Positions 9,468 through 18,082 of a stretch of DNA of 64,000 bases are shown one piece after another. Origin of the DNA: Streptomyces monomycini. GTDB taxonomy: Bacteria; Actinomycetota; Actinomycetes; Streptomycetales; Streptomycetaceae. Each line of letters opens with the position of its first letter. The stretch's first letter is position 1. The stretch lies in NCBI RefSeq assembly GCF_022271435.1, contig NZ_JAFIQY010000034.1, positions 29,927 through 93,926 of the forward strand, read 5' to 3'. The notes under the pieces were generated by a model. The model ran no database searches. It was not told the origin of the DNA and saw nothing but the letters and a program-made list of their open reading frames with translations. The position numbers and the translations under genes are program-made.

Positions 9468-9549
9468 CACCGGGACCGGCGAGGCCACGGAAGTTCCCGC
9501 GGGCCACGCGCGTCCCCCCGCACCGTCGTACACTGGTCGGTCCGGTAGC

Positions 9550-9585
9550 GGCCGGTCGCTCTCCCGCGTGGGAGAGCGACCGGCC
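9550..9585 (+). terminator. Strong hairpin after metH
   Basis: A perfect 16-bp stem (9550-9565 with 9570-9585, left arm GGCCGGTCGCTCTCCC) with a GCGT loop is followed by CTTTCG. It lies 83 bp after the metH stop. A possible -10 box TACACT lies just before it (about 9528), so it could instead sit in the leader of the HAD gene. Confidence 0.75.
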
Positions 9586-9626
9586 CTTTCGTCCCTCCGG
9601 GGACGCGCGAGTACGGAGGTGCACGG

Positions 9627-10328
9627 ATGACCAGCAGCATCCCCGCGGTAGGTACCCGTACGGCCGACGGCGCCACCCTCCAGGCCGTCTTCCTCGACCT
9701 GGACGGCACCCTCGTCGACACCGAGGGCTTCTGGTGGGAGGCGGAGACCCAGGTCTTCGCCGAGCTGGGCCACGTACTGGACGACCACCACCGCCAGGTC
9801 GTCGTCGGCGGGCCGATGCAGCGCAGCGCCGCGTACCTGATCGAGGTGACCGGCGCCGACATCGGCCTGGCCGACCTGAGCGTGCTGCTCAATGCCCGGT
9901 TCTCCGAGCGCATCGCCCGCGGCGTGCCGCTGATGCCCGGCGCCCGCCGGCTGCTCGCGGAACTGTCCGCGCACGGCGTGCCCACCGCCCTGGTCTCCGC
10001 CTCGCACCGCACCGTCATCGACCGGATGCTGCACTCCCTGGGCCCCGAGCACTTCCGCCTGACGCTGGCCGGCGACGACCTGCCCCGTACGAAACCCCAC
10101 CCGGACCCCTACCTGACCGCGGCCGCCCGGCTCGGCGTGGACCCCCGGCGCTGCGCCGTGGTGGAGGACACCGTCACCGGTGTGACGGCGGGCGAGGCGG
10201 CCGGCTGCCAGGTCGTCGCGGTGCCGTCGGTGACCCCGATCGGCCCTGGCGCGGGCCGCACCGTGGTCGGATCGCTGGAAGAAGTCGATCTCCCATTTCT
10301 CCGGTCGCTCATCACGGACGGCCGGTGA
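9627..10328 (+). CDS. HAD-superfamily phosphatase (beta-phosphoglucomutase/CbbY-like)
   Basis: This 233-residue soluble HAD hydrolase has motif I DLDGT with nucleophile Asp24 and general acid Asp26. The helical cap follows (about residues 35-100), then motif II at LVSASH, motif III with the Lys of RTKPHPDPYL, and motif IV at CAVVEDTVTGVTAG. Cap class and length match the CbbY/PGMB-like subfamily, which dephosphorylates small sugar phosphates or related metabolites; the substrate cannot be read from sequence. The ATG at 9627 has GGAGGTG 6 nt upstream. It stands alone, behind the metH terminator. Confidence 0.88.
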   Translation: MTSSIPAVGTRTADGATLQAVFLDLDGTLVDTEGFWWEAETQVFAELGHVLDDHHRQVVVGGPMQRSAAYLIEVTGADIGLADLSVLLNARFSERIARGVPLMPGARRLLAELSAHGVPTALVSASHRTVIDRMLHSLGPEHFRLTLAGDDLPRTKPHPDPYLTAAARLGVDPRRCAVVEDTVTGVTAGEAAGCQVVAVPSVTPIGPGAGRTVVGSLEEVDLPFLRSLITDGR

Positions 10329-10702
10329 GGTGTGCACTGAGCGTGTTCCGCTGAAAACGGAAGAAACTGTAAGGAGCGGTCCGCTCATTTTCCGTGACGA
10401 ATGCGGCGGCTGAATTCAGCCGGACGTTCACCTCAATGGCGGAGTGACGTTTCTCACGCGCAGACCCGTCGACAGTGCGGCACGTGGTCGTTCCAAGGGG
10501 GCTTTCGCCTGGTTTCCCTGGGGGTAAGTGTCCGGATTGATGGAGGCACGTACGGTTCGTTCCACCGTCCGGATATCGATCATCGGGCATCCGTTATCCG
10601 GGCGTGATATCCGTTCAACTCTGTTGTGTCCCGGAGGCCCTGGCCGTTCCTACTAATGTCAACGCGAGCAACACCTCTGCGCTGATAAGGAACCTGCCGA
10701 CG
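10329..10702. other. Non-coding region upstream of the tandem solute-binding proteins
   Basis: This 374-bp stretch has lower GC than its surroundings and no convincing ORF. It contains a 16-bp perfect palindrome at 10407-10422 (CGGCTGAATTCAGCCG) and an inverted repeat CGGATATC (10570-10577) with GATATCCG (10606-10613). A possible -10 box TACTAA lies about 50 bp before the next start. It probably carries the regulatory region of the solute-binding protein gene. Confidence 0.45.
10407..10422. promoter_or_regulatory. 16-bp perfect palindrome, operator candidate
   Basis: CGGCTGAATTCAGCCG is a perfect palindrome in an intergenic region. Without a loop it is a protein-binding candidate rather than a terminator. 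No cognate regulator is adjacent. Confidence 0.4.
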
Positions 10703-12313
10703 ATGAATCGCAAGACCTTGGTGCTGCCGGCTCTGGCCGGTCTGCTCGTCCCCACACTCGCCGCCTGCGGCAGTTCGGACGGCTCCGGCGAAGGCGGCAA
10801 GCCGATCAAGGTCGGCACCACCGCCCAACTGGAGGCCACCAAGGACGCGCCCGCCCCGCTCGACCCCGCCCAGGCGTACGACGTCGACGCGTGGAACGTG
10901 CTGCGCGGAACCCTGCAGACGCTCATGCGCCTGCCCCGGAGCGGCACCGCGCCGGTTCCCGAGGCCGCCGAGTCCTGCGGATTCCGGGACACCCAGAACG
11001 AGCAGTTCCGCTGCAAACTCCGCGACGGACTGAAGTTCTCCAACGGGCACGCCCTGACGTCCAAGGACGTGAAGTTCTCCATCGACCGGATGCTGGCCAT
11101 CAAGTACGACCGCGGCCCCATCTCCCTGGTGGACAACGTCGACAAGGTCGAGACACCCAGCGAGACCGAGGTGGTCTTCCACCTCAAGAAGCCGGACGCC
11201 ACCTTCCCGCAGAAGCTCGCCACCCCGGCGGCGGCCATCGTCGACAGCGAGGTGTATCCGGCCAAGGGCCTCTACAAGGGCTTCGAGGTGTCCGGCTCCG
11301 GTCCGTACACCGTCAAGGTCGAGCACAGCGGAGAGCGCATCAGCAAGGCCGTCTTCACCAAGAACCCCGACTATCAGGGCGGGATCGAGGCGAAGAACTC
11401 CCACGTCGAGATGGAGTTCTTCGAGGACTCCAACAGCATGGAGAAGGCCCTGCGCAAGGGCGACATCGACCTGATGAACCGCAGCCTGGCCCCCGACCAG
11501 ATCAAGGGCCTGGAGAACGCCCGCGACGAACACGTCGCCCTGACGGCCGTACCCGGCTCCGAGATCCGCTACCTGGCCTTCAACACCGACGACCCGTCAG
11601 TCTCCGACAAGGCCGTCCGCCAGGCCATGGCCCAGCTGGTCAACCGCTCCGCGCTGGTCCGCGACGTGTACTCCTACGCCGGCGACCCGCTGTACTCCCT
11701 GGTGCCCAAGGGCCTCACCGGCCACATCAACTCGTTCTTCACCAAGTACGGCAACCCGAGCGTCCCCGCCGCCCGCAAGATCCTCCAGCAGGCGCACATC
11801 AACACCCCGGTGAAGCTCACCCTCACCTACACCGCGAACCACTACGGCTCCAGCACCGCCAAGGAGTTCAAGGAACTCCAGTCCCAGCTCAACAAGAGCG
11901 GCCTGTTCGACGTCGAGATCAAGGGCGTCGACAACTGGACGCAGTTCCGCAAGGAGCAGTCCGAAGGCAAGTACGCCGTCTACGGCATGGGCTGGTTCGC
12001 CGACCTCCCCGACGCGGACAACTACATCGCGCCGTTCATCGGCAAGGGGAACTTCCTCAACTCCCCGTACCGCAACAACAAGATCGAGTCCCAGCTGATC
12101 CCCACCACCCGGCAGCAGACCGACCGCAACTCCGCCGCCGAGGGCTTCAAGCAGGCCCAGGACATCATCGCGGACGACGTACCGGTCCTCCCGCCGTGGC
12201 AGGGCAAGCAGTACGTCGCCTCCCGCGACGACATCACCGGCGCCGAGTGGGCCCTGAACTCCTCCTCGGCCCTCCAGATCTGGGAACTGGGCCGCGGCGT
12301 GAGCAGCAACTGA
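10703..12313 (+). CDS. Family 5 solute-binding lipoprotein (peptide/nickel class), paralogue 1
   Basis: This 536-residue extracytoplasmic receptor has an N-terminal lipoprotein signal (MNRKTLVLPALAGLLVPTLA followed by ACGSS) with the lipobox Cys near residue 22. The SBP_bac_5 fold follows, shown by blocks such as GLKFSNGHALTSKDVKFSI, SGSGPYTVK and the RQAMAQLVNRSALVRDVY region. Family members bind oligopeptides, nickel or other small ligands and deliver them to an ABC permease. The ATG at 10703 is used because it starts the signal peptide; the frame is open to 10604 but without signal character. No permease or ATPase gene is nearby, so the partner transporter must be encoded elsewhere. It is paralogous to the next gene. 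Confidence 0.88.
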   Translation: MNRKTLVLPALAGLLVPTLAACGSSDGSGEGGKPIKVGTTAQLEATKDAPAPLDPAQAYDVDAWNVLRGTLQTLMRLPRSGTAPVPEAAESCGFRDTQNEQFRCKLRDGLKFSNGHALTSKDVKFSIDRMLAIKYDRGPISLVDNVDKVETPSETEVVFHLKKPDATFPQKLATPAAAIVDSEVYPAKGLYKGFEVSGSGPYTVKVEHSGERISKAVFTKNPDYQGGIEAKNSHVEMEFFEDSNSMEKALRKGDIDLMNRSLAPDQIKGLENARDEHVALTAVPGSEIRYLAFNTDDPSVSDKAVRQAMAQLVNRSALVRDVYSYAGDPLYSLVPKGLTGHINSFFTKYGNPSVPAARKILQQAHINTPVKLTLTYTANHYGSSTAKEFKELQSQLNKSGLFDVEIKGVDNWTQFRKEQSEGKYAVYGMGWFADLPDADNYIAPFIGKGNFLNSPYRNNKIESQLIPTTRQQTDRNSAAEGFKQAQDIIADDVPVLPPWQGKQYVASRDDITGAEWALNSSSALQIWELGRGVSSN

Positions 12314-12322
12314 CGACGACTT

Positions 12323-12350
12323 CCGGCCGGCGCCACCGCGCGCCGGCCGG
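12323..12350 (+). terminator. Hairpin between the two solute-binding protein genes
   Basis: An 11-bp perfect stem (CCGGCCGGCGC at 12323-12333 with 12340-12350) and a 6-nt loop begin 9 bp after the first gene's stop. The second gene may therefore have its own promoter in the remaining ~125 bp. Confidence 0.6.
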
Positions 12351-12477
12351 CTGCCGCATCCCCGAGACGGCGCGCACCACCACAACCGATGACGGCACCC
12401 TGCCGGCACACCGACACCGGCACCCGCCGGCGCGGACACACCGCTGAACCGCCAGGACGACTGTGAGGAACACGCAC

Positions 12478-14067
12478 GTGAGGAAACGCGACCAGTGGCT
12501 CGCCGCACCGCTGGGGGCAGGGCTCGTCGCCGCTCTGCTCAGCGGCTGCGGAACCGGCGAGGGCTCGGACGGCGGGAGCGGGGAGCCCGTGGTGATGGGC
12601 ATGACCGACAAGGTCGTGTCCACCGACCCCGCCGCCGGCTACGACCCGGTCTCCTGGCTGCTGTTCAACAACGTCTTCCAGTCGTTGCTGAGCTTCCCCA
12701 AGGGCAGCACCACCCCCGAACCCGAGGCCGCCGACTCCTGCGGTTTCGTCGAGGGCGGCAGCACCGTCTACAAGTGCACCCTCAAGGACGGCCTGAAGTT
12801 CAGCAACGGCAACAGCCTCACCTCCGAGGACGTCAAGTTCTCCTTCGACCGGATCAAGCAGATCAACGACAAGCGCGGCCCCGCCGTGATGTTCGCCGGT
12901 CTGGAGAAGGTCGAGGCCCCCGACGCCCAGACCGTCGTCTTCCGCCTCAAGACCCCCGACGCGACCTTCCCCATGAAGATCGCCTCCGGTGCCGGCTCCA
13001 TCGTCGACCACCGTGAGTACGCGCCCGACAAGCTGCGCACCGACGACAAGGCCGTCGGCTCCGGCGTCTACACCCTCAACGAGTACGACGCCTCCTCCCA
13101 GGCCGTCTTCGGCGTCAACAGCTCCTACAAGGGCCCCGCCAAGGTCAAGAACTCCGGCATGACCATGAAGTTCTTCACCAGCCAGGACACGCTGAAGAAG
13201 GCGGTCCAGGACGGTTCCATCGACATCGCCTACCGCGGTCTGGCCATGAAGGACATCGCCTCGCTGGACCAGGCGTCCGACAGCCAGACGCACGGCGTCC
13301 AGGTGGTCGAAGGCAAGAGCGCCGAGGTCATGCACCTGGTGTTCAACATGCGCGACCCGGTGGCCGGCAAGCTCGGTGTCCGCAAGGCCATCGCCTACCT
13401 GCTGGACCGCTCCACGCTCGTCCGCGACGTCTACAAGCGCACCGCCGAACCGCTGTACTCGATCGTGCCCGCCGGCATCACCGGCCACAACACGGCGTTC
13501 TTCTCCACCTACGGCGACCGGCCGCAGACCGACAAGGCCCTCGCCGCCCTGCGCGACGCCGGCTACAACAACAAGAAGGTGCCGCTCACCCTCTGGGCCA
13601 CCCCCGTCCGCTACGGCCCCGGCACCGTCCCGGCCTTCCAGGAGATCGCCCAGCAGCTCAACGCCAGCGGCCTCTTCGACGCCAAGGTCAAGAGCGTGCC
13701 CATCGAGGAGTTCGAGCAGGGCGTGGAAGCCGGGAAGTACGGCGCCTACGTCAAGGGCTGGGTCCCCGACTACCCGGACCCCGACAACTTCACCCAGCCG
13801 TTCTTCGGCAAGGACAACGTCCTGCGCAACAACTACGACGCCAAGCGCATCACCTCGAAGCTGCTGCCCGGCACCGCCGGCCAGCCCGACCGGCAGGCGA
13901 CCAAGACCGCCTTCCGCGAGGTGCAGGACATCGTCGCCGAGGACCTGCCGGTCATACCGGTGTGGCAGGGCAAGCAGTACGCCGTCGCCCGCCAGAACGT
14001 CGACGGCCTCCAGTGGACGCTGGACGCCACCACCGTCTTCCGCTTCTGGGAGCTGAAGAAGGGCTGA
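12478..14067 (+). CDS. Family 5 solute-binding lipoprotein, paralogue 2
   Basis: This is the second SBP_bac_5 lipoprotein (529 residues from the chosen start). The signal peptide MRKRDQWLAAPLGAGL ends in a lipobox LLSGC. The sequence parallels its neighbour throughout: SCGF near residue 85, GLKFSNGNSLTSEDVKFSF, and a WQGKQYAVAR block near the C terminus. I prefer the GTG at 12478 (GAGGAA 7 nt upstream) over the in-frame GTG at 12463, which would add five residues. As with the first copy, no transporter genes are adjacent. Tandem duplication followed by divergence of ligand preference is likely, but the ligand is unknown. Confidence 0.88.
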   Translation: MRKRDQWLAAPLGAGLVAALLSGCGTGEGSDGGSGEPVVMGMTDKVVSTDPAAGYDPVSWLLFNNVFQSLLSFPKGSTTPEPEAADSCGFVEGGSTVYKCTLKDGLKFSNGNSLTSEDVKFSFDRIKQINDKRGPAVMFAGLEKVEAPDAQTVVFRLKTPDATFPMKIASGAGSIVDHREYAPDKLRTDDKAVGSGVYTLNEYDASSQAVFGVNSSYKGPAKVKNSGMTMKFFTSQDTLKKAVQDGSIDIAYRGLAMKDIASLDQASDSQTHGVQVVEGKSAEVMHLVFNMRDPVAGKLGVRKAIAYLLDRSTLVRDVYKRTAEPLYSIVPAGITGHNTAFFSTYGDRPQTDKALAALRDAGYNNKKVPLTLWATPVRYGPGTVPAFQEIAQQLNASGLFDAKVKSVPIEEFEQGVEAGKYGAYVKGWVPDYPDPDNFTQPFFGKDNVLRNNYDAKRITSKLLPGTAGQPDRQATKTAFREVQDIVAEDLPVIPVWQGKQYAVARQNVDGLQWTLDATTVFRFWELKKG

Positions 14068-14082
14068 CCCGCCCGCTACGGC

Positions 14083-14134
14083 AACGGCCCGGCCCGCCAC
14101 CGCTCCTTCCGGGAGCGGGGCGGGCCGGGCCGTT
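14083..14134. terminator. Long hairpin between convergent genes
   Basis: A 16-bp outer stem (AACGGCCCGGCCCGCC at 14083-14098 with 14119-14134) and a 7-bp inner stem closing on TTCC form a strong terminator. It lies between the solute-binding protein gene and the convergent response regulator gene. Confidence 0.8.
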
Positions 14135-14174
14135 CTCGCAGCCACCTCGGACGGGCGGCGCCGACGGGCCGGGA

Positions 14175-14846
14175 CTACTGGGCCCCGGGACGCACCAGCC
14201 CGCTCTCGTACGCGTACACCGCGGCCTGCACCCGGTCCCGCAGCCCCAGCTTCGTCAGCACGTGCCCGACGTGCGTCTTGACCGTCGTCTCGCTCACGAA
14301 CAGATCCGCGGCGATCTCCGCGTTCGACAGACCGCGCGCCACCAGCTTCAGCACCTCCACCTCCCGCTCGGTGAGGGTGTGCAGCGTGTCCGGCACCGGC
14401 TCCTCACCGGACGGCAGATGACCCGCGTACTTGTCCAGCAGACGACGCGTGATGCTCGGCGCGAGCATCGCCTCGCCCGCCGCCACCACCCGGATCGCCT
14501 GCACCAGCTCCTGGGCCGGCGCGTCCTTCAGCAGGAAGCCGCTGGCCCCCGCGCGCAGCGCCTCGACCACGTACTCGTCCAGATCGAAGGTGGTCAGCAC
14601 CAGCACCTTCGCCGGACCGTCCTTCGCCGGCCCGGTGATCTGCCGGGTCGCCTCGACCCCGTCCATCCGCGGCATCCGGATGTCCATCAGCACCACGTCG
14701 GGCTGCAGCGCCCGCACCTGCTCCAGCGCCTGCAGACCGTCCCCGGCCTCGCCGACGACCGCGAGATCCTGCTCGGCCTCCAGGATCATCCGGAAACCGG
14801 TACGCAGCAGCGGCTGGTCGTCGACCAGCAGGACGCGGATTGCCAC
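14175..14846 (-). CDS. NarL/LuxR-family response regulator
   Basis: This 223-residue two-component regulator has a receiver domain at residues 3-120, with acidic pocket Asp9-Asp10 and phospho-acceptor Asp55 in VVLMDIRMPRMDG. The LuxR-type helix-turn-helix occupies about residues 150-215 (LTEREVEVLKLVARGLSNAE). The start is the GTG at 14844-14846, preceded by GAAGGAG. It begins 13 bp after the RecB-like nuclease gene ends, so the two are probably cotranscribed. No histidine kinase gene is adjacent, making it an orphan regulator here. Its targets are unknown. Confidence 0.9.
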   Translation of the reverse strand: MAIRVLLVDDQPLLRTGFRMILEAEQDLAVVGEAGDGLQALEQVRALQPDVVLMDIRMPRMDGVEATRQITGPAKDGPAKVLVLTTFDLDEYVVEALRAGASGFLLKDAPAQELVQAIRVVAAGEAMLAPSITRRLLDKYAGHLPSGEEPVPDTLHTLTEREVEVLKLVARGLSNAEIAADLFVSETTVKTHVGHVLTKLGLRDRVQAAVYAYESGLVRPGAQ

Positions 14847-14859
14847 AGGGACTCCTTCG

Positions 14860-16101
14860 TTAGACCAGGTCCATTCTGCCCTGCCCCGCCCCGGACACCG
14901 CCACGGGGAGCGCCTGGCCGGGACCCGCGACCGGCAGCGGATACGGCGGGGGAGTACCGCCGAACTCCGGGCACACCGCCTGGTGGTCGCACCACCTGCA
15001 CAGCTTCGTACGGCGCGGCCGCCAGTCACCGGTCTCCGTCGCCCGCTGGATGGCGTCCCACAGCGCCAGCAGCTTGCGCTCCACACCCCGCAGGTCGGCC
15101 TCGGTCGGGTCGTACGTCAGCACGTCACCACTGCCCAGGTACACCAGCTGCAACCGCCGCGGCACCCGGCCGCGCAGCCGCCACATCACCAGCGCGTAGA
15201 ACTTCATCTGGAACAGCGGACCGTCGGCGTACTCCGGGCGGGGCGCCTTGCCGGTCTTGTAGTCGACGAGCCGCACCTCGCCCGTCGGCGCCACGTCCAC
15301 CCGGTCGATGAAGCCGCGCAGCCGCAGCCCCGAGTCCAGCACCGTCTCCACGTACAGCTCGCGGTCGGCGGGCTCCAGACGCGTCGGGTCCTCCAGCGTG
15401 AACCACCGCTCCACCAGCGCCTCGGCGTCCGCCAGCCACGCCGCCAGCCGCTCACCCGACGGATCGTCCTCGAACAGCCCGGCCAGCTCGGGACGCTTCG
15501 CCAGCAGCTTCTCCCACTCACCCGGCACCATCGAGCGCGCACCGCCCGCCGTGCGCTGCGCCGCCGGGGCGTCGAAGAGGCGCTCCAGCACCGCGTGCAC
15601 CACCGTGCCGCGCGTCGCCGCGGGGCTCGGCTTCTCCGGCAGCTTGTCGATCACACGGAAGCGGTACAGCAGCGGGCACTGCATGAAGTCGCCCGCCCGT
15701 GACGGTGAGAGGGCGACGGGACGGGCGGCGGGCGGGGGAGCGGGGGTACCGGTGGCTGTGTCCGTGCCGGCCGTGTCCGTGCCCGTGTCGGTGCCGGCCG
15801 TGTCCATACCAGCGTCCGTGGTGGCTCCGGCGGCGGTGGCCGGCCCGGCGTCCGGCACGGGAACGATGAGTGCGGCGGATGTCACAGCGAGGCCGCGCGC
15901 GCCGACCGCCTTGGGGTCGCCAGGCGCGCCGGGGGCGTCGCTCTCCCCGGCGGCTCCGGCGTCCGGGGCCGCCCCGGACGCCCCGCCCTGTCGGCCCACC
16001 GGGCCCAGCGGGCTCAGCGGGCCCGGTCGGCCCTGCCCGCCCTGTTCGCCCTGACCGCCGTCCGCGGCGTCCGGTCCGGCCTCTTCGGTGCTCGTTCCCA
16101 T
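14860..16101 (-). CDS. RecB-family PD-(D/E)XK nuclease with Fe-S cysteine cluster
   Basis: This 413-residue protein resembles the nuclease domain of AddB/RecB and Cas4. The conserved region starts at LSPSRAGDFMQCPLLYRF. The catalytic motif LVDYKTGKAPR gives the Asp and Lys of the PD-(D/E)XK core. Four cysteines, one in MQCP and three in CRWCDHQAVC near the C terminus, match the 4Fe-4S pattern of this group. The first ~140 residues are Gly/Ala/Pro/Thr-rich, with short repeats of the type AGTDTGTD, and look disordered. The upstream sequence has TAGGGT about 7 nt before the ATG at 16101 and no Shine-Dalgarno, suggesting a leaderless mRNA. A role in DNA repair is likely but not shown. Confidence 0.83.
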   Translation of the reverse strand: MGTSTEEAGPDAADGGQGEQGGQGRPGPLSPLGPVGRQGGASGAAPDAGAAGESDAPGAPGDPKAVGARGLAVTSAALIVPVPDAGPATAAGATTDAGMDTAGTDTGTDTAGTDTATGTPAPPPAARPVALSPSRAGDFMQCPLLYRFRVIDKLPEKPSPAATRGTVVHAVLERLFDAPAAQRTAGGARSMVPGEWEKLLAKRPELAGLFEDDPSGERLAAWLADAEALVERWFTLEDPTRLEPADRELYVETVLDSGLRLRGFIDRVDVAPTGEVRLVDYKTGKAPRPEYADGPLFQMKFYALVMWRLRGRVPRRLQLVYLGSGDVLTYDPTEADLRGVERKLLALWDAIQRATETGDWRPRRTKLCRWCDHQAVCPEFGGTPPPYPLPVAGPGQALPVAVSGAGQGRMDLV

Positions 16102-16293
16102 GACACCCGACCCTACGGCCCGCCACTGACAGCTACCGCGACCGAGGGATCACAATGGGAGACCGAGGCGGGGTGACGCGAAGCGCTCCGCATACCATCG
16201 ACGCCAGACCCCTTCGCCCTGCATGATCGACATGCCGTACCGGACAGCACCCGGACGGACAGGAGCGAAGGCCGCAATCGACGAGGGGACGCC

Positions 16294-17604
16294 GTGGACG
16301 AGAGTGGGAAGCCGCAGGACCCTGAGGAGTCCGCGCACCACGGACCGCCCGACCCGCCCGGACCGTCCGACCCGGCCCGCGCCACCGGCCGTACGCGGCC
16401 GTCCGGGAACCGCCCCTCCGCGCAGCGCCCGGCCAAGGGCGGCCAGGGCAGGCGCACCGGCGGCGGCATCCTCATGGGCCGCCCCTTCGGGGTACCGGTC
16501 TACGTGGCCCCCAGCTGGTTCGTCGTCGCCGCCCTGATCACCTGGGTCTTCGGCGGCCAGCTCGAACGGATCCTGCCGGAGCTCGGCTCCGCCCGCTACC
16601 TCGTCTCGCTCTTCTTCGCCGTCGCCTTCTACGCCTCGGTGCTCGTCCACGAGCTGGCGCACACCGTCGCCGCGCTGCGCTTCAAGCTTCCCGTGCGCCG
16701 TATCCAGCTCCAGTTCTTCGGCGGCGTCTCCGAGATCGAGAAGGAGTCCGAGACACCCGGCCGCGAGTTCGTCCTGGCCTTCGTGGGCCCGCTGCTCTCG
16801 CTGGTCCTCGCGGGCGTCTTCTACGGCGGGATGAAGGTGGTCGAGCCCGGCACCGTACCCGGTGTGCTGCTCGCCGGACTGATGATCTCCAACCTCATCG
16901 TCGCTGTCTTCAACCTGCTGCCCGGCCTGCCGCTCGACGGCGGCCGGATGCTCCGCGCCGTCGTGTGGAAGCTCACCGGCAAGCCGATGACCGGCACCGT
17001 CGCCGCCGCCTGGGTCGGCCGCGCGCTCGCCGTCTCCGTCCTGATCGGCCTGCCGCTGCTCACCCACACCGGCGCCCTGGGCAACGCCCCCACCGACCTC
17101 GGCGGCGCCGACTCGATCACCGACGCGCTGCTCGCCGCGATCCTCGCCGCGATCATCTGGACCGGCGCGGGCAACAGCCTGCGCATGGCCCGCCTGCGCG
17201 AACGCCTCCCGGCCCTCCAGGCCCGCACGCTCACCCGGCGCGCGGTCCCGGTGGAGGCCGACACCCCGCTGTCCGAGGCCCTGCGCCGCGCCAACGACGC
17301 GGGCGCCCGCGCCCTGGTCGTCGTGGACCGGGTGGGCCGGCCCACCGCCGTGGTCCGCGAGACCGCCATCGTCGGCGTCCCCGAACACCGCCGCCCCTGG
17401 GTCGCCGTCAGTGGCCTCGCCCAGGACCTCAAGGACGGCATGCGGGTCTCCGCCGAACTGGCCGGCGAGGACCTTCTGGACTACCTGCGCGCCACCCCCG
17501 CCACCGAGTACCTGGTGGTCGAGGAGACCGGCGAGATCTACGGCGTCCTGTCCACCGCCGACGTCGAGCGCGCCTTCATGGCCGCCATGGCCCGCCCGTC
17601 CTGA
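16294..17604 (+). CDS. Site-2 protease (M50 zinc metalloprotease) with CBS pair
   Basis: This 436-residue integral membrane protease cuts within membranes. The zinc motif HELAH is at residues 119-123 in a hydrophobic segment, and the second metal-ligand motif NLLPGLPLDGG has Asp215. Several membrane helices span about residues 65-300. A C-terminal CBS-pair region (about 320-430) would bind an adenosyl ligand and regulate activity. The first ~60 residues are hydrophilic and Pro-rich. The GTG at 16294 has GAGGGG upstream. It diverges from the RecB-like gene. Substrates of such proteases are often anti-sigma factors, but none is encoded nearby. The repeat field begins directly after its stop. 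Confidence 0.9.
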   Translation: MDESGKPQDPEESAHHGPPDPPGPSDPARATGRTRPSGNRPSAQRPAKGGQGRRTGGGILMGRPFGVPVYVAPSWFVVAALITWVFGGQLERILPELGSARYLVSLFFAVAFYASVLVHELAHTVAALRFKLPVRRIQLQFFGGVSEIEKESETPGREFVLAFVGPLLSLVLAGVFYGGMKVVEPGTVPGVLLAGLMISNLIVAVFNLLPGLPLDGGRMLRAVVWKLTGKPMTGTVAAAWVGRALAVSVLIGLPLLTHTGALGNAPTDLGGADSITDALLAAILAAIIWTGAGNSLRMARLRERLPALQARTLTRRAVPVEADTPLSEALRRANDAGARALVVVDRVGRPTAVVRETAIVGVPEHRRPWVAVSGLAQDLKDGMRVSAELAGEDLLDYLRATPATEYLVVEETGEIYGVLSTADVERAFMAAMARPS

Positions 17605-17608
17605 CCCC

Positions 17609-17975
17609 GCCGGCCGCAGGCTTCCCGTCCCCACCCGCGGGCACCAGCGGGTAAGCCTCCGCTGGCCGCAGGCTTCCCGTCCCCCACCCGCGGGCACCCG
17701 CGGGTAAGCCCCCGCCGGCCGCAGGCTTCCCGCCCCCACCCGCGGGCACCCGCGGGTAAGCCCTCGCCGGCCGCAGGCTTCACGGCCCCCACCCGCGGGC
17801 ACCAGCGGGTAAGCCCTCGCCGGCCGCAGGCTTCCCGTCCCCCACACGCGGGTGAGCCCCCCCGCCAGCCTGGGTAAGCCCCTCGCCGGCCGCAGGCTTC
17901 CCGTCCCCACCCGCGGGCACCCGCGGGTAAGCCCCCGCCGGCCGCAGGCTTCACGGCCCCCACCCCTGGGTCCGG
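17609..17975. repeat. Tandem array of seven ~52-bp GC-rich units
   Basis: Seven direct copies begin at 17613, 17665, 17718, 17770, 17823, 17889 and 17941 (shared core GCCGCAGGCTTCCCG). Spacings are 52, 53, 52, 53, 66 and 52 bp. Most units contain GGCTT at the left and AAGCC at the right, with an internal pair ACCCGCGGG / ACCCGCGGG, so each can fold back on itself. The last copy is degenerate at its right end. The period is not a multiple of three, so the apparent ORFs across it are by-products. There is no spacer diversity, so it is not a CRISPR array. Confidence 0.9.
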
Positions 17976-18082
17976 GGGGATGATCGCGTTCGATTCACCC
18001 CGTAGGGCGACCGTCCACGCCGCCCGGCCCGCCGCCCGGGTTCCGGGCCTGCCTCCCCGGGCCCCGCTCCGGGCCCTCACTC

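Noticed and set aside
9550..9585. Operator for the HAD gene
   Set aside because: A 16-bp perfect stem with a 4-nt loop is much more like a terminator hairpin of metH. The operator reading was not kept, though a leader role remains possible.
5886..10388. Very long open frame (1500 codons) antisense to metH and the HAD gene
   Set aside because: It is the mirror of GC-rich third positions in metH. Its product is a low-complexity Gly/Leu/Val/Asp string with no domain, and metH on the other strand is unambiguous.
17538..18080. 180-codon minus-strand frame across the first repeat array
   Set aside because: The repeats are not multiples of three and the product is a string of repeat-derived Gly/Arg/Ala motifs. 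There is no ribosome-binding site or homologue-like segment.
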